Shown here: in pieces, positions 40,501 to 47,229 of the stretch | Layout of the letters: the number at the start of each line of letters is the position of its first letter | How positions within the stretch are numbered: position 1 is the first letter of the stretch | Assembly (NCBI RefSeq): GCF_003258605.2 | Contig: NZ_CP031264.1 | Location: 2,728,001-2,792,000, forward strand | Origin: Peterkaempfera bronchialis | GTDB taxonomy: Bacteria; Actinomycetota; Actinomycetes; Streptomycetales; Streptomycetaceae | Direction: 5' to 3' | Length of the DNA: 64,000 bases | Made by a program: the position numbers and the translations under genes | The notes under the pieces: model-generated | Told to the model about the DNA's origin: nothing | The model's input: only the letters and a program-made list of their open reading frames with translations | Databases searched by the model: none

Positions 40501-41916
40501 TCAGGCGACCGGTTCCAGGACGGGCTCCCGGCCCGCCTCGGCCGGGGCGGCGGGCCGCCTGCGCGGCACCAGCAGCGCGGCGACGGCGGCCAGGGCGATG
40601 GCGCCGGCACCGGTCCACAGGGCGGGGACCAGGCCGTCGGTGAAGGACTGGGCGGAGGTGTAGCCGCCACGGGCGGCGAAGACGGAGGAGAGCACGGCCA
40701 CACCGAGGGCCCCGCCGAGTTCGCGCAGGGCGTTGTTGGCGCCGGAGGCGATGCCCTGCTCCTCGGGGCGGACGCTGGTCATCACCAGGTTGGCGGTGGG
40801 GGCGAAGAAGAGCGCCATGCCGACCCCGCAGACGATCAGCGCGGGCACCTGCGCGGCGTAGGAGACGCCGGGCGCGACCACCAGGGCGAACATGGCCAGG
40901 CCCAGGGCCTGGAGGGCGAGTCCGGTGGCGACCACGGGCCGACCGCCGATGCGGTCGCTGAGGATGCCGGCGATGGGCGCGACCAGCATCGGCATGGCGG
41001 TCCAGGGCAGCATCCGGATTCCGGCCTGCATCGGGGTGTAGCCGCCGACGCCCTGGAGGAACTGGCTGAGCAGGAAGATCGAGCCGAACATGCCGAGGAA
41101 CATCAGCAGGCTGGCGGCGTTGACGGCGCTGAAGGCGCGGCTGCGGAAGAGCCGCATGGGGAGCATGGGGACAGCGCTGCGCAGTTCCCAGCCGACGAAG
41201 GCGGCCAGCAGCGCGCCGCCGGCGATCAGGCCGGAGAGGACGGGGGCGCTGGTCCAGCCGTCGGAGTTGCCCCGGACCAGGGCGTAGACGATGCCGAAGA
41301 GACCGGCGCTGGCCAGCAGGGTGCCGGGGATGTCCAGTCGGCCGGCCGGGCCGTGGCTCTCGGCGAGGCGGAGCCGGGCGAGCGGCAGCAGGACGAGGCC
41401 GACCGGGACGTTCAGCCAGAAGATCCACTGCCAGGAGATGTGCTCGACCACGGTGCCGCCGATCAGCGGGCCGGTGGCGACGGCCAGACCGTTGACGGCG
41501 CCCCAGATGCCGTACGCCAGGCCACGGCGCTCGGCGGGGACGGCGGCGGTGAGCAGGGTGAGGGTGAGCGGCATCAGGAGCGCCGCGCCGACGCCCTGGA
41601 GGGCGCGGGCGGCGATGAGTTCGCCCATGCCGGGGGCGAGGGCGGCGGCTGCGGATCCGGCGGTGAAGACGGCCACGCCGATGAGGAGCATACGGCGGCG
41701 GCCGAAGCGGTCGCCGAGGGCGGCGCCGGTCATCAGCAGCACCGCGAAGGTCAGGGTGTAGGCGCTGACGGTCCACTCCAGCTCCTCCAGGCCGCCGCCG
41801 AGGTCCTTGCGGATGGCGGGGAGGGCGGTGGTGACGACGAGGTTGTCGAGGGCGGCCATGAAGCCGGCGACGCTGGTGATGACCAGCGCCCAGATCGCGG
41901 TGCGCGTGGTGCGCAT
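40501..41916 (-). CDS. DHA2-family MFS multidrug exporter
   Basis: The 471-residue proton antiporter has about 14 membrane segments. Motif A is seen as GDRFGRRRML, and the DHA-type motif C as GAVNGLAVATGPLIGG. The N-terminal LDNLVVTTALPAIRKDL is typical of EmrB/QacA proteins. It exports drugs or other lipophilic compounds, substrate unknown. A perfect 18-bp palindrome lies 20 nt before its start, and a similar sequence precedes the TetR gene at 42024, which points to direct repression. Confidence 0.93.
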   Translation of the reverse strand: MRTTRTAIWALVITSVAGFMAALDNLVVTTALPAIRKDLGGGLEELEWTVSAYTLTFAVLLMTGAALGDRFGRRRMLLIGVAVFTAGSAAAALAPGMGELIAARALQGVGAALLMPLTLTLLTAAVPAERRGLAYGIWGAVNGLAVATGPLIGGTVVEHISWQWIFWLNVPVGLVLLPLARLRLAESHGPAGRLDIPGTLLASAGLFGIVYALVRGNSDGWTSAPVLSGLIAGGALLAAFVGWELRSAVPMLPMRLFRSRAFSAVNAASLLMFLGMFGSIFLLSQFLQGVGGYTPMQAGIRMLPWTAMPMLVAPIAGILSDRIGGRPVVATGLALQALGLAMFALVVAPGVSYAAQVPALIVCGVGMALFFAPTANLVMTSVRPEEQGIASGANNALRELGGALGVAVLSSVFAARGGYTSAQSFTDGLVPALWTGAGAIALAAVAALLVPRRRPAAPAEAGREPVLEPVA

Positions 41917-41936
41917 GGGTGGTTTCCCCCTGGATT

Positions 41937-41954
41937 AGTTATTGATCAATAACT
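41937..41954. promoter_or_regulatory. Palindromic operator before the MFS exporter
   Basis: AGTTATTGATCAATAACT is a perfect 18-bp palindrome in an otherwise GC-rich spacer. Nearly the same sequence lies before the TetR gene. Confidence 0.85.
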
Positions 41955-42023
41955 TCTGCGGACAGACGGAGGCCCGCCGGGCCCCTGTCGGCTGGATCGG
42001 ACGGAACGGATGGAACGGATGGA

Positions 42024-42581
42024 TCAGAGACAGTCGGGATCGAGCCCGGCCCAGACGCGGTGGTCGGCCGGGAACCCCATCGAGACCAGGACGTTGACCA
42101 GCATTCCGTGCGCCATGAAGTCGGTGGTCACCCTCGGATCGGCGCCCAGCCGAAGCTGGAGCCAGTCCCACAGCTCCGCCCAACCGGCCCGGACGGCATC
42201 GCCGACCTCAGACTCACCCGAGGCGTCGGCGGTGGCGACCGCGACATACATCTGCATCTGCATCAGCAGCACGTCGCGGTCGTCGATGAGCCTGCCGTAC
42301 GCGGTGCCCATGGCCTCGGCGACCTGGTCGTCCGGGACGCCCTCGACGGCCTCCTCGAACGCGCGGCGGGTCCGCTCCAGGCAGCGGGTGGCCGCCGCCA
42401 GGAAGATCGCCTGCTTGTTGGGGAAGAGCCGGAAGAGGTACGGCTGGGAGACGCCGACCCGGCGCGCGATGGCCTCCGTGGAGGTACCGATGTAGCCACC
42501 GCGGGCGAACTCGGTCATCGCCGCGCGGATGACGCTCTCGCGCCGCTCCTCGGCCGACATCCGGGCACTGGTCTTCGCCAT
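42024..42581 (-). CDS. TetR-family repressor of the MFS exporter
   Basis: The 185-residue regulator has the TetR helix-turn-helix at residues about 13-55 (RRESVIRAAMTEFARGGYIG; STEAIARRVGVSQPYLFRLF). The C-terminal ligand domain is helical with Met-rich segments (VLLMQMQMYVAVATADAS). It stands just upstream of the exporter gene in the same direction, and both starts have an AGTTATTG-type palindrome, so it likely represses itself and the exporter until a drug-like ligand binds. It resembles the large class of TetR proteins that control DHA2 pumps. Confidence 0.92.
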   Translation of the reverse strand: MAKTSARMSAEERRESVIRAAMTEFARGGYIGTSTEAIARRVGVSQPYLFRLFPNKQAIFLAAATRCLERTRRAFEEAVEGVPDDQVAEAMGTAYGRLIDDRDVLLMQMQMYVAVATADASGESEVGDAVRAGWAELWDWLQLRLGADPRVTTDFMAHGMLVNVLVSMGFPADHRVWAGLDPDCL

Positions 42582-42588
42582 GGAAATA

Positions 42589-42606
42589 AGTTATTGAGCA
42601 ATTACT
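42589..42606. promoter_or_regulatory. Operator before the TetR gene
   Basis: AGTTATTGAGCAATTACT is an imperfect version of the palindrome at 41937 and ends 8 nt before the tetR start, where bound repressor would block translation-proximal transcription. Confidence 0.8.
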
Positions 42607-42685
42607 AACTATGTCAAGCCCCTGCGGGGAGGGACCGCTTCCGGCCCCTCCCCCCGTTCGGCCCCTCCCCCGTCCGGCTGGGCCG

Positions 42686-43114
42686 TCAGGCCAGCTGGAC
42701 CACGGCCCGGGACATCCCCAGCACCTTCTGCCCGGCGCTGGTGGCCACCAGGTCCACCCGCACCCGGCGGCCCTCCAGCTTGGCGGCGACCTTGCCGGCC
42801 ACCTCGACCAGGGCGCCGGTGCCGTCGTCGGGCACCACCACCGGCTTGGTGAAGCGCACGCCGTACTCGACCAGCGCACCCGGGTCGCCCAGCCAGTCGG
42901 TGACCACCCGGGCCGCCTCGGCCATGGTGAACATGCCGTGGGCGATCACGTCCGGCAGACCGACCTCGCGGGCGAACCGCTCGTTCCAGTGGATCGGGTT
43001 GAAGTCACCGGAGGCGCCCGCGTACTGGACCAGGGTGGCCCGGGTCACCGGGAAGGACTGGGCCGGCAGCGCGGTACCGACCTCGACCTCGTCGTAGTTG
43101 ATGCTTGTCGCCAT
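42686..43114 (-). CDS. MaoC-like hotdog dehydratase, HadB-like subunit
   Basis: The 142-residue protein has the (R)-hydratase signature with catalytic Asp/His in GDFNPIHWNERFAREVGLPD and the following VIAHGMFTMAEA. Such subunits pair with an HadA-like partner to dehydrate 3-hydroxyacyl thioesters. The partner is encoded 8 nt upstream. ATG at 43114 has GGGGAG upstream. In S. coelicolor the same pair is remembered next to rpmG and murB. The precise acyl substrate is not indicated by the sequence. Confidence 0.9.
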   Translation of the reverse strand: MATSINYDEVEVGTALPAQSFPVTRATLVQYAGASGDFNPIHWNERFAREVGLPDVIAHGMFTMAEAARVVTDWLGDPGALVEYGVRFTKPVVVPDDGTGALVEVAGKVAAKLEGRRVRVDLVATSAGQKVLGMSRAVVQLA

Positions 43115-43122
43115 CGCTCCCC

Positions 43123-43575
43123 TCACTCCCCCGCCGTGCCGCGCGCGACCAGCGTCATCAGCGCCGTCACCACATGCTCACCGGATGCCTCGTGGACCTC
43201 GCCGCGCACCGTCAGGATGTCGTTGCCGACCATCGACTTGATGGCGTCGATCGTCACGGTGACGGCCAGCCGGTCGCCGGCCCGCACCGGGCGGGTGTAG
43301 GTGAACTTCTGGTCGCCGTGCACCACCCGGGTGAAGTCCAGCCCCAGCTCGGGGTCCTCCACCACCTGGCCGGCGGCCCGGTAGGTGATCAGGAACGGGA
43401 AGGTCGGCGGCGCGACCACGTCGGGGTGGCCGAGCGCCTTGGCTGCCTCCGGGTCGCGGAAGGCGGGGTTGGCGTCACCGATGGCGTCGGCGAACTCGCG
43501 GATCTTCTCCCGGCCGACCTCGTACGGGGCGGTGGGCGGATAGGACCGCCCGATGAAGGAGGGGTCCAGCGGCAT
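43123..43575 (-). CDS. MaoC-N hotdog protein, HadA-like subunit
   Basis: The 150-residue protein starts at ATG 43575 behind AAAGGAG (PLDPSFIGRSYPPTAPYEVG). It has the N-terminal MaoC-like fold with IREFADAIGDANPAF and FPFLITYRAAG, but lacks the His/Asp pair of the active subunit. It is followed at once by the HadB-like gene, so the two probably form an alpha-beta dehydratase heterodimer. Its transcript is separated from rpmG by the hairpin at 43613. Confidence 0.9.
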   Translation of the reverse strand: MPLDPSFIGRSYPPTAPYEVGREKIREFADAIGDANPAFRDPEAAKALGHPDVVAPPTFPFLITYRAAGQVVEDPELGLDFTRVVHGDQKFTYTRPVRAGDRLAVTVTIDAIKSMVGNDILTVRGEVHEASGEHVVTALMTLVARGTAGE

Positions 43576-43612
43576 GGGCAGCTCCTTTGCGGTACGGGAA
43601 GGCGTCAAACAG

Positions 43613-43647
43613 CTCCAGGCCGTCCCCGCTGGGGGGACGGCCTGGAG
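43613..43647 (-). terminator. Terminator after rpmG
   Basis: A perfect 15-bp stem (CTCCAGGCCGTCCCC and complement) with a five-base loop lies between the rpmG stop and the hotdog gene pair. Confidence 0.88.
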
Positions 43648-43669
43648 CCGAAGAGCCTGACGACGAGCG

Positions 43670-43834
43670 TCAGCGGGTCTCGCGGTGCGCGGTGTGCGCG
43701 TTGCAGCGGGGGCAGTGCTTCTTCATCTCAAGACGGTCCGGGTCATTACGCCGGTTCTTCTTGGTGATGTAGTTCCGCTCCTTGCACTCCACGCAGGCCA
43801 GCGTGATCTTCGGGCGGACGTCAGTGGCAGCCAC
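43670..43834 (-). CDS. rpmG: Ribosomal protein L33
   Basis: The 54-residue protein is encoded from GTG 43834 and reads [20 protein letters not shown], then [19 protein letters not shown] and [15 protein letters not shown]. The pairs CVEC and CPRC make this the zinc-containing (C+) form, the one used in zinc-sufficient cells; the zinc-free paralog is elsewhere. GGAAGG lies upstream. It is downstream of two tRNA genes, and the three may be one transcript. Confidence 0.95.
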   Translation of the reverse strand: MAATDVRPKITLACVECKERNYITKKNRRNDPDRLEMKKHCPRCNAHTAHRETR

Positions 43835-43916
43835 AGGAGTGCCTTCCTCGGACAGACGAATGAACGCAACAAGAGTAGCCGATCGGGAGTGCGTCCCCCC
43901 GACCGGCTACGCGGGG

Positions 43917-43989
43917 TAGCGGTGACCGGACTTGAACCGGTGACACAGCGATTATGAGCCGCTTGCTCTACCGACTGAGCTACACCGCT
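43917..43989 (-). tRNA. tRNA-Met (CAT)
   Basis: The 73-nt cloverleaf has acceptor AGCGGTG/CACCGCT plus A, D arm GCTCAGTCGGTAGAGC, anticodon stem-loop with CAT (GCGGCTCATAATCGC) and T arm CCGGTTCAAGTCCGG. It is not an initiator (no CGCGGGG start). A tRNA-Ile2 with modified CAT is an alternative that needs scoring. No CCA end is encoded. Confidence 0.9.
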
Positions 43990-44018
43990 TGGATGACCAG
44001 GACGGGCCTGACCACCAG

Positions 44019-44091
44019 AGCCCCAATACGGAATCGAACCGTAGACCTTCTCCTTACCATGGAGACGCTCTGCCGACTGAGCTATTGGGGC
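44019..44091 (-). tRNA. tRNA-Thr (GGT)
   Basis: The 73-nt cloverleaf has acceptor GCCCCAA/TTGGGGC plus T, anticodon loop ATGGTAA with GGT, and T arm ACGGTTCGATTCCGT. It is the first gene after the promoter at 44104 and lies 29 nt before tRNA-Met. Confidence 0.95.
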
Positions 44092-44103
44092 GGGCCGAAG
44101 AAG

Positions 44104-44132
44104 AGATTACACGGTTCCGGGCCGAAGGTGAA
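44104..44132 (-). promoter_or_regulatory. Promoter of the tRNA-Thr/tRNA-Met(/rpmG) unit
   Basis: On the minus strand TTCACC (44127-44132) and TAATCT (44104-44109) have a 17-bp spacer and lie about 12 nt before the tRNA-Thr 5' end, an excellent vegetative promoter for a tRNA. Confidence 0.75.
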
Positions 44133-44289
44133 ATCCGTATCCCGCGTGGAAGATCGCAGGCCAGAGAGGTGCCGCGCGCCCCCTGCGGCCCGCGCCGGTA
44201 CGACTAATCCCCGCCTCCCGCCCCTGGCGCCCATGGACGCCTAGGCTCCACCCATCGATCTGGCGGCGGACGGCGGGAAGGAGCCGCAG

Positions 44290-45546
44290 ATGCCATCGGA
44301 CGGCGCACCGCCCGTCCTGCTGCTGACCGGCGCCCGGCTGCTGGACGGCCGCGTGGTGGACGTCAGCATCAGCGGGGACCGCATCCAGGCGGTGGGCACC
44401 GCCGGCAGCCTCCGCTGCCCGCCGCCCGCCGCCGGTGACCAGCCCGGACTCCGTATCGACCTGGGCGGCTATCTGCTGCTGCCCGCCCCGGCCGAGCCGC
44501 ACGCCCATCTGGACGCCGCCTTCTCCGCCGCGCTGCCCGGCCCGCCGCCGGAGGACGGCCGGGACCTGCTGCGCCGGGTCTCCGAGGCCGCGCTGACCGG
44601 CCTCGGCTACGGCGCCACCGCCCAGCGCACCCACGTCCGGATCGGCGATGTGCACGGCCTGGCGCGGCTGGAGACGGTGCTCCAGGCCCGCCGGGCGCTG
44701 CGCGGCCTGGTGGACCTCCAGGCGGTGGCGATGCCCCGGCTGCTGACCGGCGCGGCGGGCGCGGCGGCGCGGGAGCTGCTGCGGGAGGCGCTCAAGATGG
44801 GCGCGTACGCCGTGGGCGGCTGCCCCGACCTGGACCCCGACCCCGCCGGGTATGCGGAGGAGCTGGTCGGGATCGCCGGCGAGTTCGGCTGCCCGGTGGA
44901 TCTGCACACCGACGGCGCCGACCCGGCGCGGCTGGCCCGGCTGACCGGCGTGCTGGGCACGGTGCGGCCCCGCGCCGCCATCGGGCCGTGCACCCGGCTC
45001 GGCCTGCTGCCGGACGAGACGGCGGCCCGCTGCGCGGACCGGCTGGCCGCCGCCGGGGTGGCGGTGGTCTGCCTGCCGCAGAGCGGCACCTGCACCGGCT
45101 CCGCCGAGCCGCCCGGCGCGGGCGGGGCGCAGCCGCCCGCGCTGCGGCCCTCGCCGGCGCGGCTGCTGCGCCGGGCCGGGGTGGCGGTGGCGGCGGGCAG
45201 CGGGGCGCTGCGCGACCTCAGCAACCCGGTCGGCCGGGCCGACCCGCTGGAGGCCGCCTTTCTGCTCTCGGCGACGGGCACGCTGGAGGCGGAGGCGGCG
45301 TACGAGGCGGTGAGCTCGGGCGCCCGGGCGGTGCTGGGGCTGCCCGAGGTGCGGGTGGAGGCGGGGTTCCCGGCGGAGCTGCTGGCGGTGCGCGGGGACA
45401 GCCTGGCGGGCGTCTTGGCGGGCGGCCAGAGCCGCCTGGTGGTGCACGCCGGGCGGGTGGCGAGCCGGACCAGCGCGGTCCGCGAGTTCGCCGACACCAC
45501 CACCCTTCCGCTGCCCCGGCAGGCCCGCTCGGCGCCCCCGGAGTGA
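44290..45546 (+). CDS. Cytosine-deaminase-like amidohydrolase, probably inactive
   Basis: The 418-residue TIM-barrel protein aligns by eye along its length with cytosine deaminase (CodA). The first metal pair is kept in EPHAHLDAAF, as is a His in VDLHTDG. However, the CodA catalytic Glu (HCDE) is Gly (HTDG), the next metal-side His (ASHTTA) is replaced in IGPCTRLG, and the metal Asp (GHDDVFDPW) is replaced in GSGALRDLSNP. It is thus probably a pseudoenzyme or has another activity. It has N-terminal and C-terminal composite beta parts as in active members. It stands alone, divergent from the tRNA genes. Confidence 0.75.
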   Translation: MPSDGAPPVLLLTGARLLDGRVVDVSISGDRIQAVGTAGSLRCPPPAAGDQPGLRIDLGGYLLLPAPAEPHAHLDAAFSAALPGPPPEDGRDLLRRVSEAALTGLGYGATAQRTHVRIGDVHGLARLETVLQARRALRGLVDLQAVAMPRLLTGAAGAAARELLREALKMGAYAVGGCPDLDPDPAGYAEELVGIAGEFGCPVDLHTDGADPARLARLTGVLGTVRPRAAIGPCTRLGLLPDETAARCADRLAAAGVAVVCLPQSGTCTGSAEPPGAGGAQPPALRPSPARLLRRAGVAVAAGSGALRDLSNPVGRADPLEAAFLLSATGTLEAEAAYEAVSSGARAVLGLPEVRVEAGFPAELLAVRGDSLAGVLAGGQSRLVVHAGRVASRTSAVREFADTTTLPLPRQARSAPPE

Positions 45547-45693
45547 CCCACGCGCCGCGCCCCTGAGCGGCCTGCGGCCCGCTCGGCCCGCGTCGGCCGC
45601 ACCACCCGCATGGCCCGCACCACCCACACCGCCAGCGCCGCCCGGACGCTCTGCGCCGGGCGGGAATGGCCGACCGCCGCTTAGGCTCGGCCC

Positions 45694-46356
45694 ATGCGTA
45701 TCGTCATCGCCGGTGGACACGGCAAGATCGCCCTGCGGCTGGAACGGCTGCTCTCCGCGCGCGGCGACTCGGCGGCCGGGATCATCCGCAATCCGGCGCA
45801 GGCCGACGATCTGCGCGCGGTGGGCGCCGACCCGCTGGTGCTGGACCTGGAGAAGGCATCGGTCGAGGAGGTGGCCGCGCTGCTGGGCGGCGCGGACGCG
45901 GTGGTCTTCGCGGCCGGCGCCGGGCCGGGCAGCGGGGCGGCCCGCAAGAAGACGGTGGACCGGGACGCGGCGGTGCTGCTGGCGGACGGAGCCGAGCGGG
46001 CCGGGGTGCGGCGGTATCTGACGGTCTCCTCGATGGGCGCGGACGCGGCGGCGGCCGATGGCGCCGACCCGGTCTTCGGCGCCTATCTGCGGGCCAAGGG
46101 CGCCGCCGACGACGTGGTCCGGAGCCGGGCGGCGCTGGACTGGACGGTGCTGCGGCCGGGGCGGCTCACCGACGGCCCCGGTACCGGGCGGGTGCGGCTG
46201 GCCGGTTCCACCGGGCGCGGGGAGGTGCCGCGTGACGATGTCGCGGCGGTGCTGGCGGCGCTGCTGGACACGCCGGGTACGGCGGGGCTGACGCTGGAGC
46301 TGGTGGGCGGCGCGACCCCGGTGGCGGAGGCGGTGGCCTCGGTCGCCGGTCGGTGA
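45694..46356 (+). CDS. NAD(P)-binding sugar-epimerase/NmrA-like protein
   Basis: The 220-residue protein has a Rossmann start MRIVIAGGHGKIALRLERLL (GxxGxI variant), an Asp in LVLDLEKAS, and the segment RRYLTVSSMGADAAA followed by YLRAKGAADDVVR, where Tyr and Lys resemble the YxxxK pair. DWTVLRPGRLTDGPG is typical of atypical SDR 'NAD(P)H-binding' proteins (YwnB/YhfK type). It probably binds NADPH and may be a reductase or redox sensor. No partner is encoded nearby. Confidence 0.85.
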   Translation: MRIVIAGGHGKIALRLERLLSARGDSAAGIIRNPAQADDLRAVGADPLVLDLEKASVEEVAALLGGADAVVFAAGAGPGSGAARKKTVDRDAAVLLADGAERAGVRRYLTVSSMGADAAAADGADPVFGAYLRAKGAADDVVRSRAALDWTVLRPGRLTDGPGTGRVRLAGSTGRGEVPRDDVAAVLAALLDTPGTAGLTLELVGGATPVAEAVASVAGR

Positions 46357-46378
46357 CCGGGCCGGGGCCGGTGGCGCA

Positions 46379-46990
46379 TCACCCGGACGGGTGATCCTGG
46401 ACGCTTCGCTGGTAGTGCACGACGAATTCACCCCATTGGTCGATATGGGCACGGCCGGTGCGGCGGAAGCCGGTGGCCCGGTAGAGGCGGTTGGCGCGGG
46501 TGTTGTCGGCGTGCGCCCACAGCTGCGCGTGCCGGTAGCCGAGGGCGGGGGCCCGGTCGAGCAGCGCCTCCAGCAGCAGACGTCCCACATGCTGCCCCCA
46601 GCGGTCGGGGTGCACCGAGACCAGCGCGATATGCAGCAGTCCGGGCACCGGAGGCCCGGCGCCGTCGTCCTCCCGACCGGGCTCGCCGAGGACGGAGCCG
46701 ACCACGGGCGGCGGTACGGCGTGCCCAGGCCCAGGCCCAGCGGCGTGGGACCCAGCAGCGTGGGGCCCCCCGGCTTGGGAGCCGCCGGGCTCCGGGCCGT
46801 CCGGGGTCCCGAACTCCTCGGCGATCAGCAGGAGTCCGTCCGGCGCGGCCATCCGCTCATGGGCCAGGTCATGCCGCTCCTTGGGTAACGCCCGGCCTCC
46901 CCGGCGGGCCAGGTGGGAGGCGTACCAGATCTCGGCGGCGGCCGCGATGTCCTCGGGCCCCGCCTGCCGCACCACAACGGTCTCCCCCAC
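46379..46990 (-). CDS. GNAT-family N-acetyltransferase
   Basis: The 203-residue enzyme has the acetyl-CoA signature in VSVHPDRWGQHVGRLLLEALLD, with the R/QxxGxG/A step read as WGQHVG, and the downstream ADNTRANRLYRATGFRRTGR. An insert of about 35 residues rich in Gly, Ala, Pro and His (GGSQAGGPHAAGSHAAGPGP) splits the sheet after LLLIAEEFG and is probably a flexible loop. GTG at 46990 is chosen with GGAGGGGAG upstream. The acceptor substrate is unknown. Confidence 0.85.
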   Translation of the reverse strand: MGETVVVRQAGPEDIAAAAEIWYASHLARRGGRALPKERHDLAHERMAAPDGLLLIAEEFGTPDGPEPGGSQAGGPHAAGSHAAGPGPGHAVPPPVVGSVLGEPGREDDGAGPPVPGLLHIALVSVHPDRWGQHVGRLLLEALLDRAPALGYRHAQLWAHADNTRANRLYRATGFRRTGRAHIDQWGEFVVHYQRSVQDHPSG

Positions 46991-47229
46991 CCCGGACTCC
47001 CCTCCGAGCGTGCGCTGCCCTCGCGTGCCGTGCTTTCTACCATGCCGCGCCGTCATCTGCGGCGGGAACGTTCGGCGAAGGGCCGGTCGGCCCTGCCGTA
47101 CGCGGCGGGGCCCGGCCACCGTACCGGCCGGGGTCCCCGGACGCCCGTCGGCACGACCGCCGTTCAGCCCCGCTGCGGTACGCGGTTGACGCCCCGCCAT
47201 CGGACCGGTGCGTACCCAGGCGGCCAAGC

